A stretch of 64,000 nucleotides of DNA from Monilinia fructicola (Eukaryota; Ascomycota; Leotiomycetes; Helotiales; Sclerotiniaceae): assembly GCA_008692225.1 (NCBI GenBank), contig VICG01000011.1, positions 496,001 through 560,000 on the forward strand, written 5' to 3'. The position numbers and the translations under genes were made by a program. The stretch's first letter is position 1. The number at the start of each line of letters is the position of its first letter. Of the stretch, positions 23,601-36,646 are shown in pieces. The notes under the pieces were generated by a model. It saw only the letters and a list, made by a program, of their open reading frames with translations, did no database searches and was not told where the DNA came from.

Positions 23601-26600
23601 ACCCCAAATCGGAATCCATGAGACTCGAGAAGCAATTGCGACTCGATCCCAAATAACTCTTCACAATCCCATCCTTCCCCAAACTTACAATCATTCACCT
23701 TGAGGGTGGAGATGATGACGAATTCGTTTCACGCACCTAGGTGGTCGGTCTGTTGTACCGAACTCCCCCCCTGCAGCTTAAACCGAACCATCCTCAGCAA
23801 TCACAATCCAAAACGCTAAATCTCCCTTGTGCCCAACCGACACGAGAGAATGCACGAAAAGGCCATCGTGCAGCATGAATATCCTCCCAACACCCAGCCG
23901 CGATCAACAACCACCAACGCGACAGGTTCCAGAACGTCAAGATCGAAAGATCAACCAAATCACCGGGCCCGATGACAGAAAGACGCCTTCCGCTTACATC
24001 CAAGATACCAAGACTGATAACACTCTGCCATCCCAATCGATGGACGGGTGGGCGGAAACACCCTCTGGCCTTGATCCGAGACAATCATGAAATTTTCCCA
24101 CGACTCCACGAGCCGCATGGTCCCAGCACCTCCTGAGAAGCCTGCGCGTGCTAACTTCCGCAAGGACGCGCGCATTCTCGTGGGGCTCGACGGGTCTTTG
24201 CATGGAAACAATCTGCATCCTTCGGTTTGCAGGCTCAGGGGCCCGGCGTGGTGGGGCCATCCTTAAACGAGGGATGGATGCAGTAGTGGGATTTGCATCG
24301 CGGACTCCCTTCGCAGCATTCGAGCCAGCTTTCCACCAGATGGGCGGGTGGGCGTGGCTGAGCCAAAGATCCATCTACACCAGCGCGCCCACTTCCTCGC
24401 TTTCCGTTCCTCCCGGGCAGCAAGAGATAGATGCTCGGCCGAATCCTGTCTGGAGTGGTCCATTGCGCCGAACGTCCGTCGCGCGCCGTCGGACACTGCG
24501 CTGGACTGGGAGCGCGCAGATGTAGTGACGACGCTGGATTCTGCTGATTGTTCTGCGATTCGAGTGCACGATAGGGGCAGTGGTGCTTGTGTGTCGCGAT
24601 GGCGCGGCGGCGATGCGAGGGGTTTTTAGGTGACGGCTTATTGTTCCTGGCCCGGCTTCCGTTCTCGTGGCCAGATCCTCTCTGGTGCATTTATCTGCAT
24701 GCTCGCACCTGCGTCGTTGCATCTCCATCTCCGTGCGGTGGTCTTGCTCCTCGGATCCGGCATGCTCGATTTCCTCGGCACGGTTACTTCGTCGCGAAAC
24801 TCGGACGCCGCGGTCAGCGCGAAGCTCATGAAATGTTGTGCTCTGGGCGAGGTATCTCGGTTTGTGGTTTCACGAAGATCCTCCTTATGCCGGTCTTCGG
24901 TTATGAGGCTTGCATTGATTTATAGAGCAACGTGGGAAAATTCTGCTGGTGGTATGTTCGCGGATCGAATGGATGCTCGGCTGTTGATGATAGAGTGGAG
25001 TAATTATATTGAAAATGACTCTTTTGGAAATTTGAGTAAGGAGGTAAAATGCATATGAGGATAAAGCAGAGGATCAATGTGAAAAGCCTCTCCCCACTGT
25101 GGTTATCCTCTGCAAGAGATAGTAATGGTGATGATCGGCTCATCCTAACGTGACTGTCACAACGGCAAGAGTAATATGGCTCTATATACGATGATAGATC
25201 AGATAGTTTTATATGAAAAGACAGCCTAACTACAGCGACCCAAAGCTAGAGAAAGATTCTCAGCAGAACAAACATCCTCACAAATGGTAGCAAGTCCCCT
25301 CATTGAGACTCCACCTGCTATATATTAGCACCATGTTTGTTTTATACCTCGATCTATTCGATGAACACCTCTTTATACGCTTTTTTCAAAATCATCAAAA
25401 CTCTTTTTTCGCTTGTTTTTCTCCCATTAAACACCCCTGATTAACGATCTAAGTGCCCGCCAAATGGAATAACAGGGTTGTGTTATAAATAACAATGTAG
25501 TCTTATCTTGCTTGCAAAAGCACAAGGCCATCTTTACAACAAGCAGCAAATTTACAACCAAGCACTTCTTATCGGTCCCTTCTCGATCCAGTGCCCGACA
25601 GCCAGAGAAAGATCATCGGTAGAACAACACGCCTCACAAATACGACACACAACAGCATACCGTGACAGTAGCAATGGTTCTGTAAGAACAATCCCGGTCT
25701 CTGATTGCGGGTCTTGTCATCCCGGGACATGAAAGACTCGTGAGAATAACGGAACCCGTGGACGTAAACGAGAACGAGAACGAGAAAGAGAGATTGCCAT
25801 CGCGCAGCATCACTCCCACTGGGCACCATTGTCATTCTCATTCTCATCATTTCCAGCAATCATCGAAAAGCTGGGATTCACCCCCCTCCCCCCCCCCAAG
25901 GGAGTCTGCCCGGAAACAATCTTCCCCGTCTCACGAGCTACATCTCCATCCCACTCAGATGCAAAAGAATCCGCAAGTCTGCCAGCCCCCGAATGCAATC
26001 ACCCGCAGGGTATAGTTTCGGAGATCGAAAGCATGCGCAGGCAGATTAGCGTGGCATTGGAGCGATCACCGTTGGAAGGATACTCATGCAGGATGATCTG
26101 ATGCTAGCGCTGGTATCATTAAGCTGGAGTGATCAGACGTTCCTATTCAAGACGTGTGGCTCTTGTAAGTCCCTAGGTAGACAGACAGCTTGGGTAGAAT
26201 TCAATTAATAAAGACCGGCTTTACTACGATTCATGTCTCTGCCTATCGGCACCGAGTGCGGGCCTAACGCACCCATGGAGCTAATTGGTATATATACGGC
26301 TCCTTTCTCATGGCTAGCTCTCCTCTCTGCAAAGTTTGCAACGTGAACTTCTCTTCTGCCTTTACGGCAATGGATAGCCTCTGGAACGCTAGTGAAGCGC
26401 GAATTATTAATATCAACAACAACATTAATATTAAAATCGCTGTTTGCGATCACACTCACGATTACGGATTCACCACCAAAAATCACCCATCCCTAATTCA
26501 TCTTCTATCAATCCCAACACCGTCATTCTGAACCCCCCAGCCCAAACAACAAACTGCCAGCCCGAACCCCGCTCCCCTCCATCCAAGGCATCATGTTGAC

Positions 26601-29600
26601 CGAGTGAACCCCACACTTCCCGATATCCACACACATACCATTTTCTCTCCCGCCCTCATACCACGCCACAAGAGATCCCACTCGAAACGCATCCTGGGAA
26701 CCCCCGCGTCCGACGCCAACGGGGGAAAGTTTCTCGTCGGGGAAACCCACCGGGATGCGGCGACGCGTGGCTCGGAATGGGCGCGGCAGATATCGCGTGG
26801 CTGACTCCTGGACATGCGAGAGCAGATATCGGTGCGGGTATGCGAAGTCGATCCCGCGCCGTTCGGTTTCTCCGCCGGTACATGTGACGCGCGGCTCTGT
26901 TGCCGATGTTGGAAGATGAGGGGAGGGCGGAGGGAATGGGCGAGTCACCAGCGCGCCGAAATATTGACAGTAAGGAAGAAGTGCTGCCAATTTTCATCTC
27001 TTGCCATCACTCGAATCCGTCAGGTTCTTAGAGGGGTTGGTGGAGCACAGGTCCGGGGTCCGAGACGTGGGAAAGGAGATGCCTCATCCAAAAGAGCACG
27101 ACAAAACGAATTTCAATCCACCGGTCGAGTATCGATAGTTGGACTGGCAAGCGTCGCTTAATAAATCCGAGGCTCGGTTGTTTCGTGCCATCTATAAAAA
27201 CCAATCACTATTGCACACAGATTGATATACTGCAAAGACCAGTTGGATAAGAGAAACGCTCGATGACGACGCGGGAGCTTGCGCAGCACATTACTACGCC
27301 AGCCAAGTGCTACGAATCGAGTTTCCAGACCATGATAATCTCAGTAAAATCCGAAGCCGAAAACTAGCATTGAACGTATGTGTATGAAAGCGATACATCC
27401 GTAGCTTCTGTAAATACTCATCTACATACCCATGCCTCAATTAGAGCATGAAGAAACAGGTTCACTATTTCTAAATCTAAACACCTGTTATAAGAATAGC
27501 AGCTACTTTCTCAATGATCCATGGATGCCATCACCGCAGGCTGGAAGGTAGAGAAGAAGATTCCACGGATCGGCGGTAACTTTCGCTGGCAGTAGTAAAA
27601 CCATTATCCAAGAAATTCACCATCACTTATTTGTCCAGAAATGACGAAAGCTAGAATTCGTCCCTTTCTTTCTATAAATCTATAAATCTAAAAATCAAAT
27701 AATCCCAAGAATAATCCAAAACCCCCTTCCCGTCCCCTGTGCACAATTCATGCAAGGGGGATTCCCCCACCCAACTCATTTCACACAGCGATACAACGGC
27801 ACGATGATAAACTCGAGCGCGAACTCCAAGCTTGCTTTCCCTTACCCAACCTCACCATTCTCAACCTAGCACGCAGTTTTCCGCCGAGGCAAAGACATAG
27901 AAGCAGGTTTCCCATGATGTTAAGACCGCATAGGTATTGTTCCGCGATGCGAGGGAGCTCGCGGGGTCACCTGGTGGGTAAAGAGATTTGTGAAGATCCA
28001 TGATCGTGTTTATATAGCAGGGGAATTGGATGTGTAAATAAAGATATCAAGGTTGAGATCTAGACGAAGGATAGCTCAGAAGTAAAGTAGCAAATAATGA
28101 AGATAATGGCTGTATTGAAGAAAACCAAATACACTAAACTCATGTAAAGAAAAACACAAGACAGGAAAAAATAAGAAGGACAAGACCTGTACCAAGAATC
28201 GAATTAGAGCCACCTCACCCTAAACATGTCGTCTAGCTTTCCCGTCCATAAACCCATTGGCTAACGAACACAGGATCGGGGATTTATAGTGCGGCATTGG
28301 GGATATGTCAAAGACAACGTCCGCATAAAACGCACAATCATCTCAATTCAGCTTTCTCACAATCATAGCGGCCCTGGTCGTTGAACTGACAGTAAAACAC
28401 CCGGTGAAAAGATAAGAAGCGATGATAATTCATAATCACAGAATAATACATGAAAAATAAACCAACGAAATCCTACTAACATGAGCCTCCAAATACAGGA
28501 AGATTCGGATTTCCATGCCAAAGGGAAATATCCCAAGCTATGAAATACAGACCGATAAGTATCAGCTTGTATTGCGAGAGGAAATCCCAAGATAATATCT
28601 AGTCATCGGTCAAGAAGACTGTATGTCAGTCAGCACATCGTAACCTCAGAACTACCGCGGTAGTATATATGGGTACAACTAAAAGCAATCAACTGCTCAC
28701 CTTGAAGCTGTGAGCTTAAAACATTATGGGCTAATCATATTGCAGTTATTGATTTGGTCAGTGGATCATCGCGCAGGTGTTCAATTTTATCATTGATGAT
28801 TGATTATACCCCTCCCTGACCTATAAAGCGCTGCGCGAAGTAGAGTGGTGCAAAATTTCATCTTGTCTATATCTTATTAATATCGAGATACAAAATGCGT
28901 GTCGGGTGCCACAATATTCACCAATTGAATACACCTGGGCAATGCTAGAGCTGAGATGACTGGCCGTTCGGTGGTCGACCAGCCTCTCTTGATTTTATTT
29001 TCAAGTGGAGTTTTGAAATTGACGATGGTGAGTATTTCCAATCCAAACAAAACCACAATACATACATCCAATACTCGCACCCCCGGGTCTCTTTGCACGC
29101 CCAAGTAAACAGAAAAACTCCACTACCAATGGAAAGATCGTATGCGACATTCAAATAGCAAAAGTTCGGGCTCGGTGCTGTATGCCCTTACATCTTTAGT
29201 TGGCCAATGTTGATTGTGTATATCCCTGACTCCGAAGGGGATCGAATGCTCCCCACAAAGATTCCACTGTCGAACTCGAATCGTTGTACCTAACTGTTGG
29301 GCTAGGTTGTCGCTTTGTCAATACCACCATTTGACGAGAGAGGTTGTGTTGTTTGGGAATATATTGGTTAAGCGAACATGCGACGATAGTGTCAAAATGA
29401 TGGCGTTGCAATCCCAAGGCCTATCTACTAATGGATGTCATCCATAAAGAGATGTCCTGGCCACATTCCAAACCTACATATAACAAGTACTCGAACATCG
29501 ACAAGCAACAAATGACATCAATATACTCTCATGGTAGAGAGACTTCAATAACTGGCTGAAGCGCTTCATCAACACCATCCATCCCGACATTTATTGTAGT

Positions 29601-32281
29601 GTGGCGATGATACCGTCAAGCTCACATTGCGCCTTGAATCTCATAGTCATAGCCTCACTTGAGGTGTGTCAAATCAATTCCGCATTCTTCGCGAAACGAT
29701 CGACGACGGTAAAAAAATATCAGGAGCAATTGACATGTTCCAAGCCTTCGGCGATAAAAATCATATCATATTTTCTGGATAGCAAAAAGATGGTTCTAGT
29801 GAACTGCCACATGTAATCTCGACTGGGCAGCGTTTGTGAGATCAATTGTTGAAAATATATTTCGGCAAAGCACTAGCTTGAGACAAAGAATCTAAGCAAC
29901 GTAGCAGAGTCAAGTGGCATGAAAAAGTACCCAAGCAAGTGAGAGCGAAAAAGTCATGCAGTAGATGATGACAGGTTGGCTTTTGGAGGCTCATTATCCC
30001 CCCTCTGCTTGATATGTCGTGTAATCATGTCAAGTCGGGCGAACTGTGAAAATAATCTGCCACCAAAGCCACTCAAACACACATGTGGCCGCTGACTAGG
30101 AACTCTGCGTACGAGGCACTAGGCAAATAATTCTCCATCGCCCGTGGCCCGTCGCCCGACTTGAGTCATTATTGATTTGGACGTACATATGTTACCTGGG
30201 TATTAAACGTTTCAAGGTTGAAAGTTGATGGGAATCAATAATTGGTTACATGGTAATCATCATCTGGCTTAGTACACCCACCAGTGGTAGTGAAGATAAA
30301 ATGAAGTAAGTGATGGCAAACCAAAGACATCAATCAGGTTATTCGGAGCCACCGATATGCTACTACTGTACTAAGCTTCAAAGGGGAAAGACGTCTCATC
30401 ACGTGGATGAGATGTCGAGATCAAGTGTGGCTATTTCGTCATTTTTGTGAAGTGGATCATTAGTTGTTCTCAGCCAACCAAGGATTTCCAGCGGAGCTGA
30501 ACTTGACAGAAGGATTTGTTGAAATTCTTTGATGCTTGAGTAAGTAGGTGGGAGGGTGGATGGCTGGTAGGAGGTAGGAGGTAGGAGGTAGGAGGTAGTA
30601 GGTAGTAGGTAATAGGTAATAGGTAATAGGTAATAGGTAGTAGGTAGTAGGTATTAGCTCTTTGAATTATTCTCAGAATGGAGGAATTACAGTTCCCGTC
30701 TTTTCTGGGATTATGGATTATGGATTATGGATTACTCGAGTACGTACTGTATACAGAGTAGATCATGGATTAACCTTAGTTCTATGCATGGCAAGGGCAA
30801 GGAAAAAGGATTTGACACATTACTCTGTATAGTACAGTACCTTCAAGAGCGACGTTGTCTTTTGTGCACACATATAACCTTAGCATGAAGAAAGAGACAG
30901 AGACAGAGAGAGCGCGATTGTATATTATATGATAGATAATTCTTGGGAATCTGACAAGAAGATTGGCAAAATCTCTTGTTTCTGCGGGAGGTGATACGCC
31001 TAGCCTACCAAGAAAAGCCATCGAGAGCTTATATCATTTTTGATGTGATATTGATGGCTGGAGGGCTGATGCGGGGCATCTGAATACATATTGTACCGCA
31101 TTGCACCGTGCATATGTAAGATCTTACTTGTACAGACAGCACTCCGGTAAGCTTGTAAGTGCCTCCACAAAAAAGCGGTTGAACATGATATTCGGATATG
31201 AAAAGAGGAAGAAGAGGACGCTGACGACGACGATGATAGGTTGCCACTGGCCAGTCCCAAGAATATCACATTCACAGTCACCTGGGCAGGTCTTATAATA
31301 TCTCGATGCATGAGACCACGTGGGACAAACTTCACTCGCAGTGGGAAAGAGGTTATTACCTAGGTAGGTTCATTCGAAGGGAGCATGGTGGTACGAAGTA
31401 TCCAGGAGGATTCTCCGTATAATCATCATAACATGTTCTTCGTACGAGATCTGGACTGATTGATCACGACAGCCGGGAAGCAAGAAAATACTGATATGCA
31501 AGTAAGATATTAGTTAGATACCAGTACAGTTAAGTAGTTTCCTCAAGATACCCACACACGCTCCCTCTCTTCCCAATGGATCCGTTCCAAAGTCTCCCAG
31601 GTGCTTACAGGACCTTGAATTTAATCTACGCTGCACGCTAATGTAGCTTCTTCCCCGGGGTTGGGGGATTTATATAGTACAGACTGTACAGTAGTAGGTG
31701 CAATTACCTGCAATTACCTGCAACTACCTACCATTACCTACTAGGTAGTAGTTCGATAAAGCTCTCTCTACTAAATGCTCGTAGCCGCTACAAGTATAAG
31801 AAGTAGTATAGAGACTTTTCTCCAACAGTTAGTAGTTGACTTTTCTTTTCTCTTCTTTTCTTTCCTTTTCTTCCTCTTCTTCCTCTTCATCCTCTCTCCT
31901 CCATCCTCTCTCCTCTCTCCTCTCTTCTCCTTACAGTCACAAGCAAAAACTTCTTCGATACTATAGAGTTGGTGGATAATTGACAAAGTTTCCTCCTTCT
32001 CTACTCTCCAGACTTATCACCACAATCAATCAGAATCAATCAATACCGCCATTAATGTGAGTGAGGGTATTGTCACAGCTCACCCCGTTCACTATTCACC
32101 AATAGTCCAGTATGTTCTCATTTTATACCATGGCGCAATACGTACGAAAGTCGACGACTATTGCGCCATCATCTCCCCTTTGTTGGAATACTTTCCCATA
32201 ACTTGACAAGAGATGAAGATCCTGACCTCACGAAAATAGCTTCCCGTCTAGAAAGTGGCGATAAACCAACAATCCCCCGTC
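20670..32281. other. Gene-poor region, no supported gene
   Basis: More than 11 kb without a recognisable gene. Between about 23.8 and 27.2 kb the DNA is visibly more GC-rich and carries overlapping ORFs of 110-155 codons on both strands, for example minus 24690-24235, plus 24630-25058 and minus 26990-26523. None has a domain, signal peptide or convincing exon structure. An ORF of 92 codons at 23378-23656 (plus) is likewise unidentified. A G-run occurs at about 21348-21360. A GTAGGAG-type array lies at 30567-30655. The last 2 kb should contain the promoter of the permease gene. Confidence 0.4.
30567..30655 (+). repeat. Heptanucleotide array GTAGGAG / GTAGGTA / ATAGGTA
   Basis: About twelve 7-bp units. 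The unit drifts in blocks from GTAGGAG through GTAGGTA to ATAGGTA and back, which suggests stepwise expansion of point-mutated units. Confidence 0.85.
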
Positions 32282-33976
32282 ATGTCTTCAGAAAATAACT
32301 CAAACAATGATGTCAATGACAAATCCCAAAAGGAATTCAGCAATGATGGCCACGCTTTCGATGGCATTGGATTCCCCGAATACAAGAAGCCCAGTTGGCG
32401 CAGTACGTGGGGGTTTGGCCCTGTAACTATCGGTCCAAGAATTGCCCCCGTTTTACCACATCTTCGAGATACCGAAATCGTAGCTAGCGACAGTGAAGGT
32501 GGAAGTGACATCTTGAATAAGCAAATTCAAGCCGAAGAGGGTTCTGCGATTAAATATCGCAGTTGCAGCTGGCAAAAGGTCGTACATCTACAGACTTCTT
32601 ACTCGTCCAATGGTAGCTAATCCGAGATAGACTGCTGCTCTCCTTTTCTCAGAGTACATCTGCTTGGCAATTATGTCTTTCCCTTGGTCTTACTCGGTCC
32701 TTGGTCTTGTCCCGGGCCTCATCTTGACTGTGGTTGTCGCATTCTTAGTTCTCTATACATCCTTGGTTTTATGGGAATTCTGTATGCGTCATCCTGAACT
32801 GAGAGATGTTTGTGATGTGGGACAAATGCTCTTTGGTGGAAGATGGGCATGGCACGCTACAGCTGTTCATGTTCCTCTTGAATAACACCTTTATCCAGGT
32901 ATGATTCGTTATCTCGGACCTCTGACAGCCACTAACGAAACTAGGGCCTCCATGTTTTGACTACGGCAAAGTACCTGAACACCATCACCAATCACAGTCA
33001 ATGTACCGTCGTGTTCGCTGTTATTGCTGCGGTCATCTGTTGGGTGTGCTCTGTTCCAAGAACTTTCAGTGCTCTATCTTGGCTGGCCACCGCATCGGCA
33101 ATCTTCACCTTCATCTCTGTCATGCTCGCCACCATCTTTTCGGGAATCGAAGATCACCCCCTCGGTTACAACCCAGATCCTACCTCCATAATCGCCGCCA
33201 CAGGTCTTCATGGAGGTGCCCCAACGGTCACCGCCATACCCGTCAAAGGCGTCACATTCGTCGCTGGATTCAACGCCTTCCTCAACATCTCCTACACGTT
33301 TATTGGTCAAATCACCATCCCTTCCTTCATGGCCGAGATGAAAAATCCCAAGGACTTTCCTAAAGCTCTTTGGGCTGTGACGATCGCCGAAGTCATCGTT
33401 TTCAGCTTGGTCGGAGCAATCATCTACGCTTTCACCGGAAATCAGTACATGTCGGCTCCAGCCTTTGGGTCGCTTGGAAGGAAACTCTACGTCGATATCT
33501 CCTTCTCTTTCATGATCCCAACGCTCATTTTCCTCGGCGTTCTTTACGCTTCCGTCTCGGGTCGCTTCATCGTCCTCCGGATCTTCCAGAGCAACAAACG
33601 CCATCTTACCGAACATACCGTCAAGGGCTGGGCTGTCTGGATTGGCATTCTCGCAGTCACCTGGCTGGGCGCCTTCATCATCGCCGAAGTCATCCCGTTC
33701 TTCTCCGACCTGCTCTCGCTTATGTCTTCGCTCTTTGATTCCTTCTTCGGATTCATCTTTTGGGGCGTCGCATATATCCGGATGAGAAGAGTCGATCACG
33801 GACCCGGATGGATGCGCAAGACGAGCAAGGTGGGGTTGGGCTTTAACATCCTGATCATCTGCATCGGGCTCTTATTCTTGGGCGCGGGCACCTACACGAG
33901 TGTTCAGAGTATTGTGGATGGTTACAATAGTGGAAGTTTCGGCGGCGCATTCACTTGTGCGAGTAATGGGATTTAA
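32282..33976 (+). CDS. Amino acid permease of the AAAP family (Mtr-like)
   Basis: Three exons: 32282-32578, 32631-32898 and 32945-33976, with GT-AG introns of 52 and 46 nt. The protein (531 residues after correction) has a hydrophilic N-terminus with the conserved tail YRSCSWQK, then TAALLFSEYICLAIMSFPWS, the typical first membrane segment of fungal AAAP (Aa_trans) transporters. VGQMLFGGRWAW and MFLLNNTFIQG follow, and about ten further hydrophobic helices fill exon 3, including FTFIGQ-like sequence (SYTFIGQITIPSFMAEM) typical of the family. Relatives such as Neurospora MTR import neutral and aromatic amino acids across the plasma membrane with protons. The substrate here is not determined by sequence. 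A one-base insertion at about 32866-32868 breaks the frame between WHATAV and MFLL; removing it restores the family pattern. I used ATG 32282; upstream in-frame codons lack an ATG. Confidence 0.88.
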
Positions 33977-34318
33977 GGAATAGGGGACGTTGGATAGAGC
34001 AGAGAAGGCTGGAAGGGCTCTCCTCCTTTCGTTTGCTAGTACATGCTACCGCGTCCCAGATGTCGATCAAGGGGCATGTTAATGATGGGAAATCAGATCA
34101 TCCAGGTCGGGCCTCGTTGGATTTAAGTACCTTTAGAAATTAATACATCGCTGCATATGCATCTGGGCTTTAAAATGGTGCATTTGACCCGCGGACATGG
34201 GAATCACCTGTACACCTTGATCTTGTTCATGTGGTAAATGGGGGATGGGAAAAGTTTATGCGAAGTGTGATAAAAAGTTTGTTTGTCTGGTTTCTATGTA
34301 TGTGCTTTTGTACAAAAT

Positions 34319-34406
34319 GGTGAGGTGAGGTGAGGTGAGGTGGGTCGTGGTGGTGGTTTAATGGGTGAATGTGAGGTGTGAGGTGTGAGGTGTGAGGTGT
34401 GAGGTG
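34319..34406 (+). repeat. GGTGA and GTGTGAG tandem arrays
   Basis: About four GGTGA units (34319-34340), a spacer, then about five GTGTGAG units (34370-34406). Confidence 0.85.
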
Positions 34407-34608
34407 CTGTATATGAAACACAAAATGCAAGGTGTAAAGTGTGCGCAAATACAAAATAATAAAATGATGAAATAAATGGTGAACCAAGATCTAGATATAG
34501 AGATAGATTGCTTGCTCGCGCATCCATCCATCCTTCCTTTGGTAAATCGATCGGTTGGTGGGTAGGTAACTTGGTGGATTAACTTGGGGATTTGCAGGTT
34601 TCTCTTGC

Positions 34609-34957
34609 TAGGTAGGTAGGTAGGTAGGTAGGTATGTTATTGTGTTGTTTCTCCGGAGCGGGTCTGGTTTGGTTTGGTTTGGTTTGATGAGGCAGGATGT
34701 GAGATTAGATGGCGGCATGTGCATGCATGCATCTGAAGGAGGTAGAGGTAGAGGTAGAGGTGAGGGTGAGGGTGAGAAGAGGGAGGAGATGGATATCGAG
34801 TTGGGTTGTGTTGGGTTGTACGATGAGGCTGGAGATTGGAATTGGAACTGCAAGGGGGATGAAAGGGGTTATATATACTCGAGTATGTATGTATATATAT
34901 ATATATATGATACCTGCCTACTTTAATAAGTCTACCTACCTACCTACCTACCTACCT
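34609..34957. repeat. Inverted pair of tetranucleotide arrays (TAGG)6 ... (CTAC)6
   Basis: (TAGG)n at 34609-34633 and (CTAC)n at 34932-34957 are reverse complements of each other, about 300 bp apart. They could pair in single-stranded DNA or RNA. Confidence 0.8.
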
Positions 34958-35408
34958 AGTAGGTTCATCCAATCCCTCCATCAAGATGATCGATATCCCA
35001 ACCATCTCCTGGCATGTACGTCGGCACTCGGCACGGCAATTGGGATATCCATACTCCAGACCTCTTGAGCTTCCTGCGATCAAGGAGCGTCATATCACCA
35101 GCCCCAGCCCCCTTTCCATGAGGAGTGAGATGTTGTTTACTGGCAGGCGAGACGTGGACCCATGCATGTGCATCTCAAATCACCACTATCCCATCGCATC
35201 GCATTCAGAATCCTAGAATCTAAATCTTGAAGCTCAATCTCGGATTCTCTGCAAAGTATTCCAGAGACAGCGGGAGAGTTCTGCAGAGCGATAGGATTAG
35301 GGAAGGGATGAATTTTTCTTATTTGTTTTCACGGGGGGGAAAGCTTGGAATTGTTCGTTGGGGAGATTGTTGTTCTGGCGAGGGAAGGTTTGGGGTAAAA
35401 TTCTGGTT

Positions 35409-35441
35409 TATGTGTGTGTATATATATATATATATATATGT

Positions 35442-35480
<39 letters not shown>
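35409..35480 (+). repeat. Compound dinucleotide repeat (TG)n(TA)n(TG)n
   Basis: A run of about eleven TA units followed by about sixteen TG units with one TA-type interruption. It is potentially hypervariable. Confidence 0.9.
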
Positions 35481-35484
<4 letters not shown>

Positions 35485-36646
35485 AGTGTTTATGTGATGG
35501 GCAATGATTACGGTTTTGATAGAAGGTCAGAAAGGGGCGGGGGAGAGGTGATAGTTATTGCTTGGGGGGAGTAGAGTGGTTGGTTGGTTCGTTGCGGGGG
35601 TGTATGGTGAATTGAGGTATAGTAGACTATAGACGGCGGATGGAGGATTGTGAGGGAGTGCGGAGTGGGGATTGGGGATTCGGTATACGGTTTTAATCTT
35701 GGGGTATTGAGAATGGGGAGAGTGATACGACTCGACGAGTGAGGGTTGGTCGGATTAAGGGGAGGAGGGAAAACTACAAAGTCAGTTGGATATTAACAAC
35801 ATACCTAGTACTTACGCAAAGGACTGAACGCTGTTTCGAGGAGGGTGAACTACAAGGTGAAGGAAAGGATGAAGAGTCGAGTGGTAGAGAGTTTACATAG
35901 GGAGATGGGTATAGGGTGCACAAGAGATGAAGGAGAAATAGATTGGAAGTGATAAAGGCCATTAGTGAAAAAAGAATGAAATGTAGTATCGGTTGATGAA
36001 GAGGAGAAGGTGTGAGGATGATGAAGTACGTCAAGAAAAGGTAAAAAATTCATGCATATTGAATTATTTTCATCGCTTATTACTCGTAGAATGCGGGTAG
36101 AATGCGGGGTGATGAGTTGGATGAGTGGGATGACGAGTCCGAGATTGGTTTATGGAGGGGCAAGTGGATCTATCAGACTCTTGGAGGGGAAAAGTATAAA
36201 ATGCCCTATGGAGACACAGAAAAGAGTACCTGGTATTCACTCGTCCATGGATGAGTTATTCATGAACTTATTTCTTGATTGAGATGACCACCAAATCAGA
36301 CCATTAAACTGGAAATGGCATCGGGTATTCCTCATTATGAATGCCGTTACGTTCCCCTTATAATCATAGAATCATAGAATTTCGCCCATTGAGAGAAAGT
36401 AAAACAGGAGAAACCCACAGAGACAAGAAGAACGAAATTGATATAACATGAAGTCTTTAGGCACAAACACCTCATCTCTCGCATTGATATTTAGGACAAG
36501 AAAGAATTGACTTCATTGCTAACGCTGACTTTCTTAAAATGGCATGTTGATCGCAGATTCATGGATATTTTGACGATCAATTGATAGTCAAGACGAAACA
36601 TCAAAGCCGGCCAGAGAAATTGGGAGCATCAAAAATTGCAAGGAAT

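Larger units (their letters stand above)
33977..36646. other. Intergenic region between convergent permease and HMG-box genes, repeat-rich
   Basis: The permease (plus) and the HMG-box gene (minus) converge here, so the stretch holds two 3' ends and no promoter is required. It contains (GGTGA)n and a GTGTGAG array (34319-34406), (TAGG)n at 34609-34633, its reverse complement (CTAC)n at 34932-34957, and a (TA)n(TG)n tract at 35409-35480. No coding region is supported. Confidence 0.55.

Noticed and set aside
24235..24690. 151-codon minus-strand ORF
   Set aside because: GC-rich, Arg/Pro/His-rich, overlaps equally long plus ORFs, and has no domain or splice pattern; coding status not supported.
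29215..29420. GATTCGAGTTC on the minus strand as a possible tRNA
   Set aside because: Flanking sequence cannot form D or anticodon arms of normal length.
30567..30655. Possible CRISPR-like or telomere-like array (GTAGGAG)
   Set aside because: Contiguous 7-bp units without spacers; a simple microsatellite in a eukaryote, and not a TTAGGG telomere repeat.
33074..33799. 241-codon minus-strand ORF opposite the permease
   Set aside because: It is a shadow of the permease exon 3: highly charged antisense of hydrophobic helices, with no domain.
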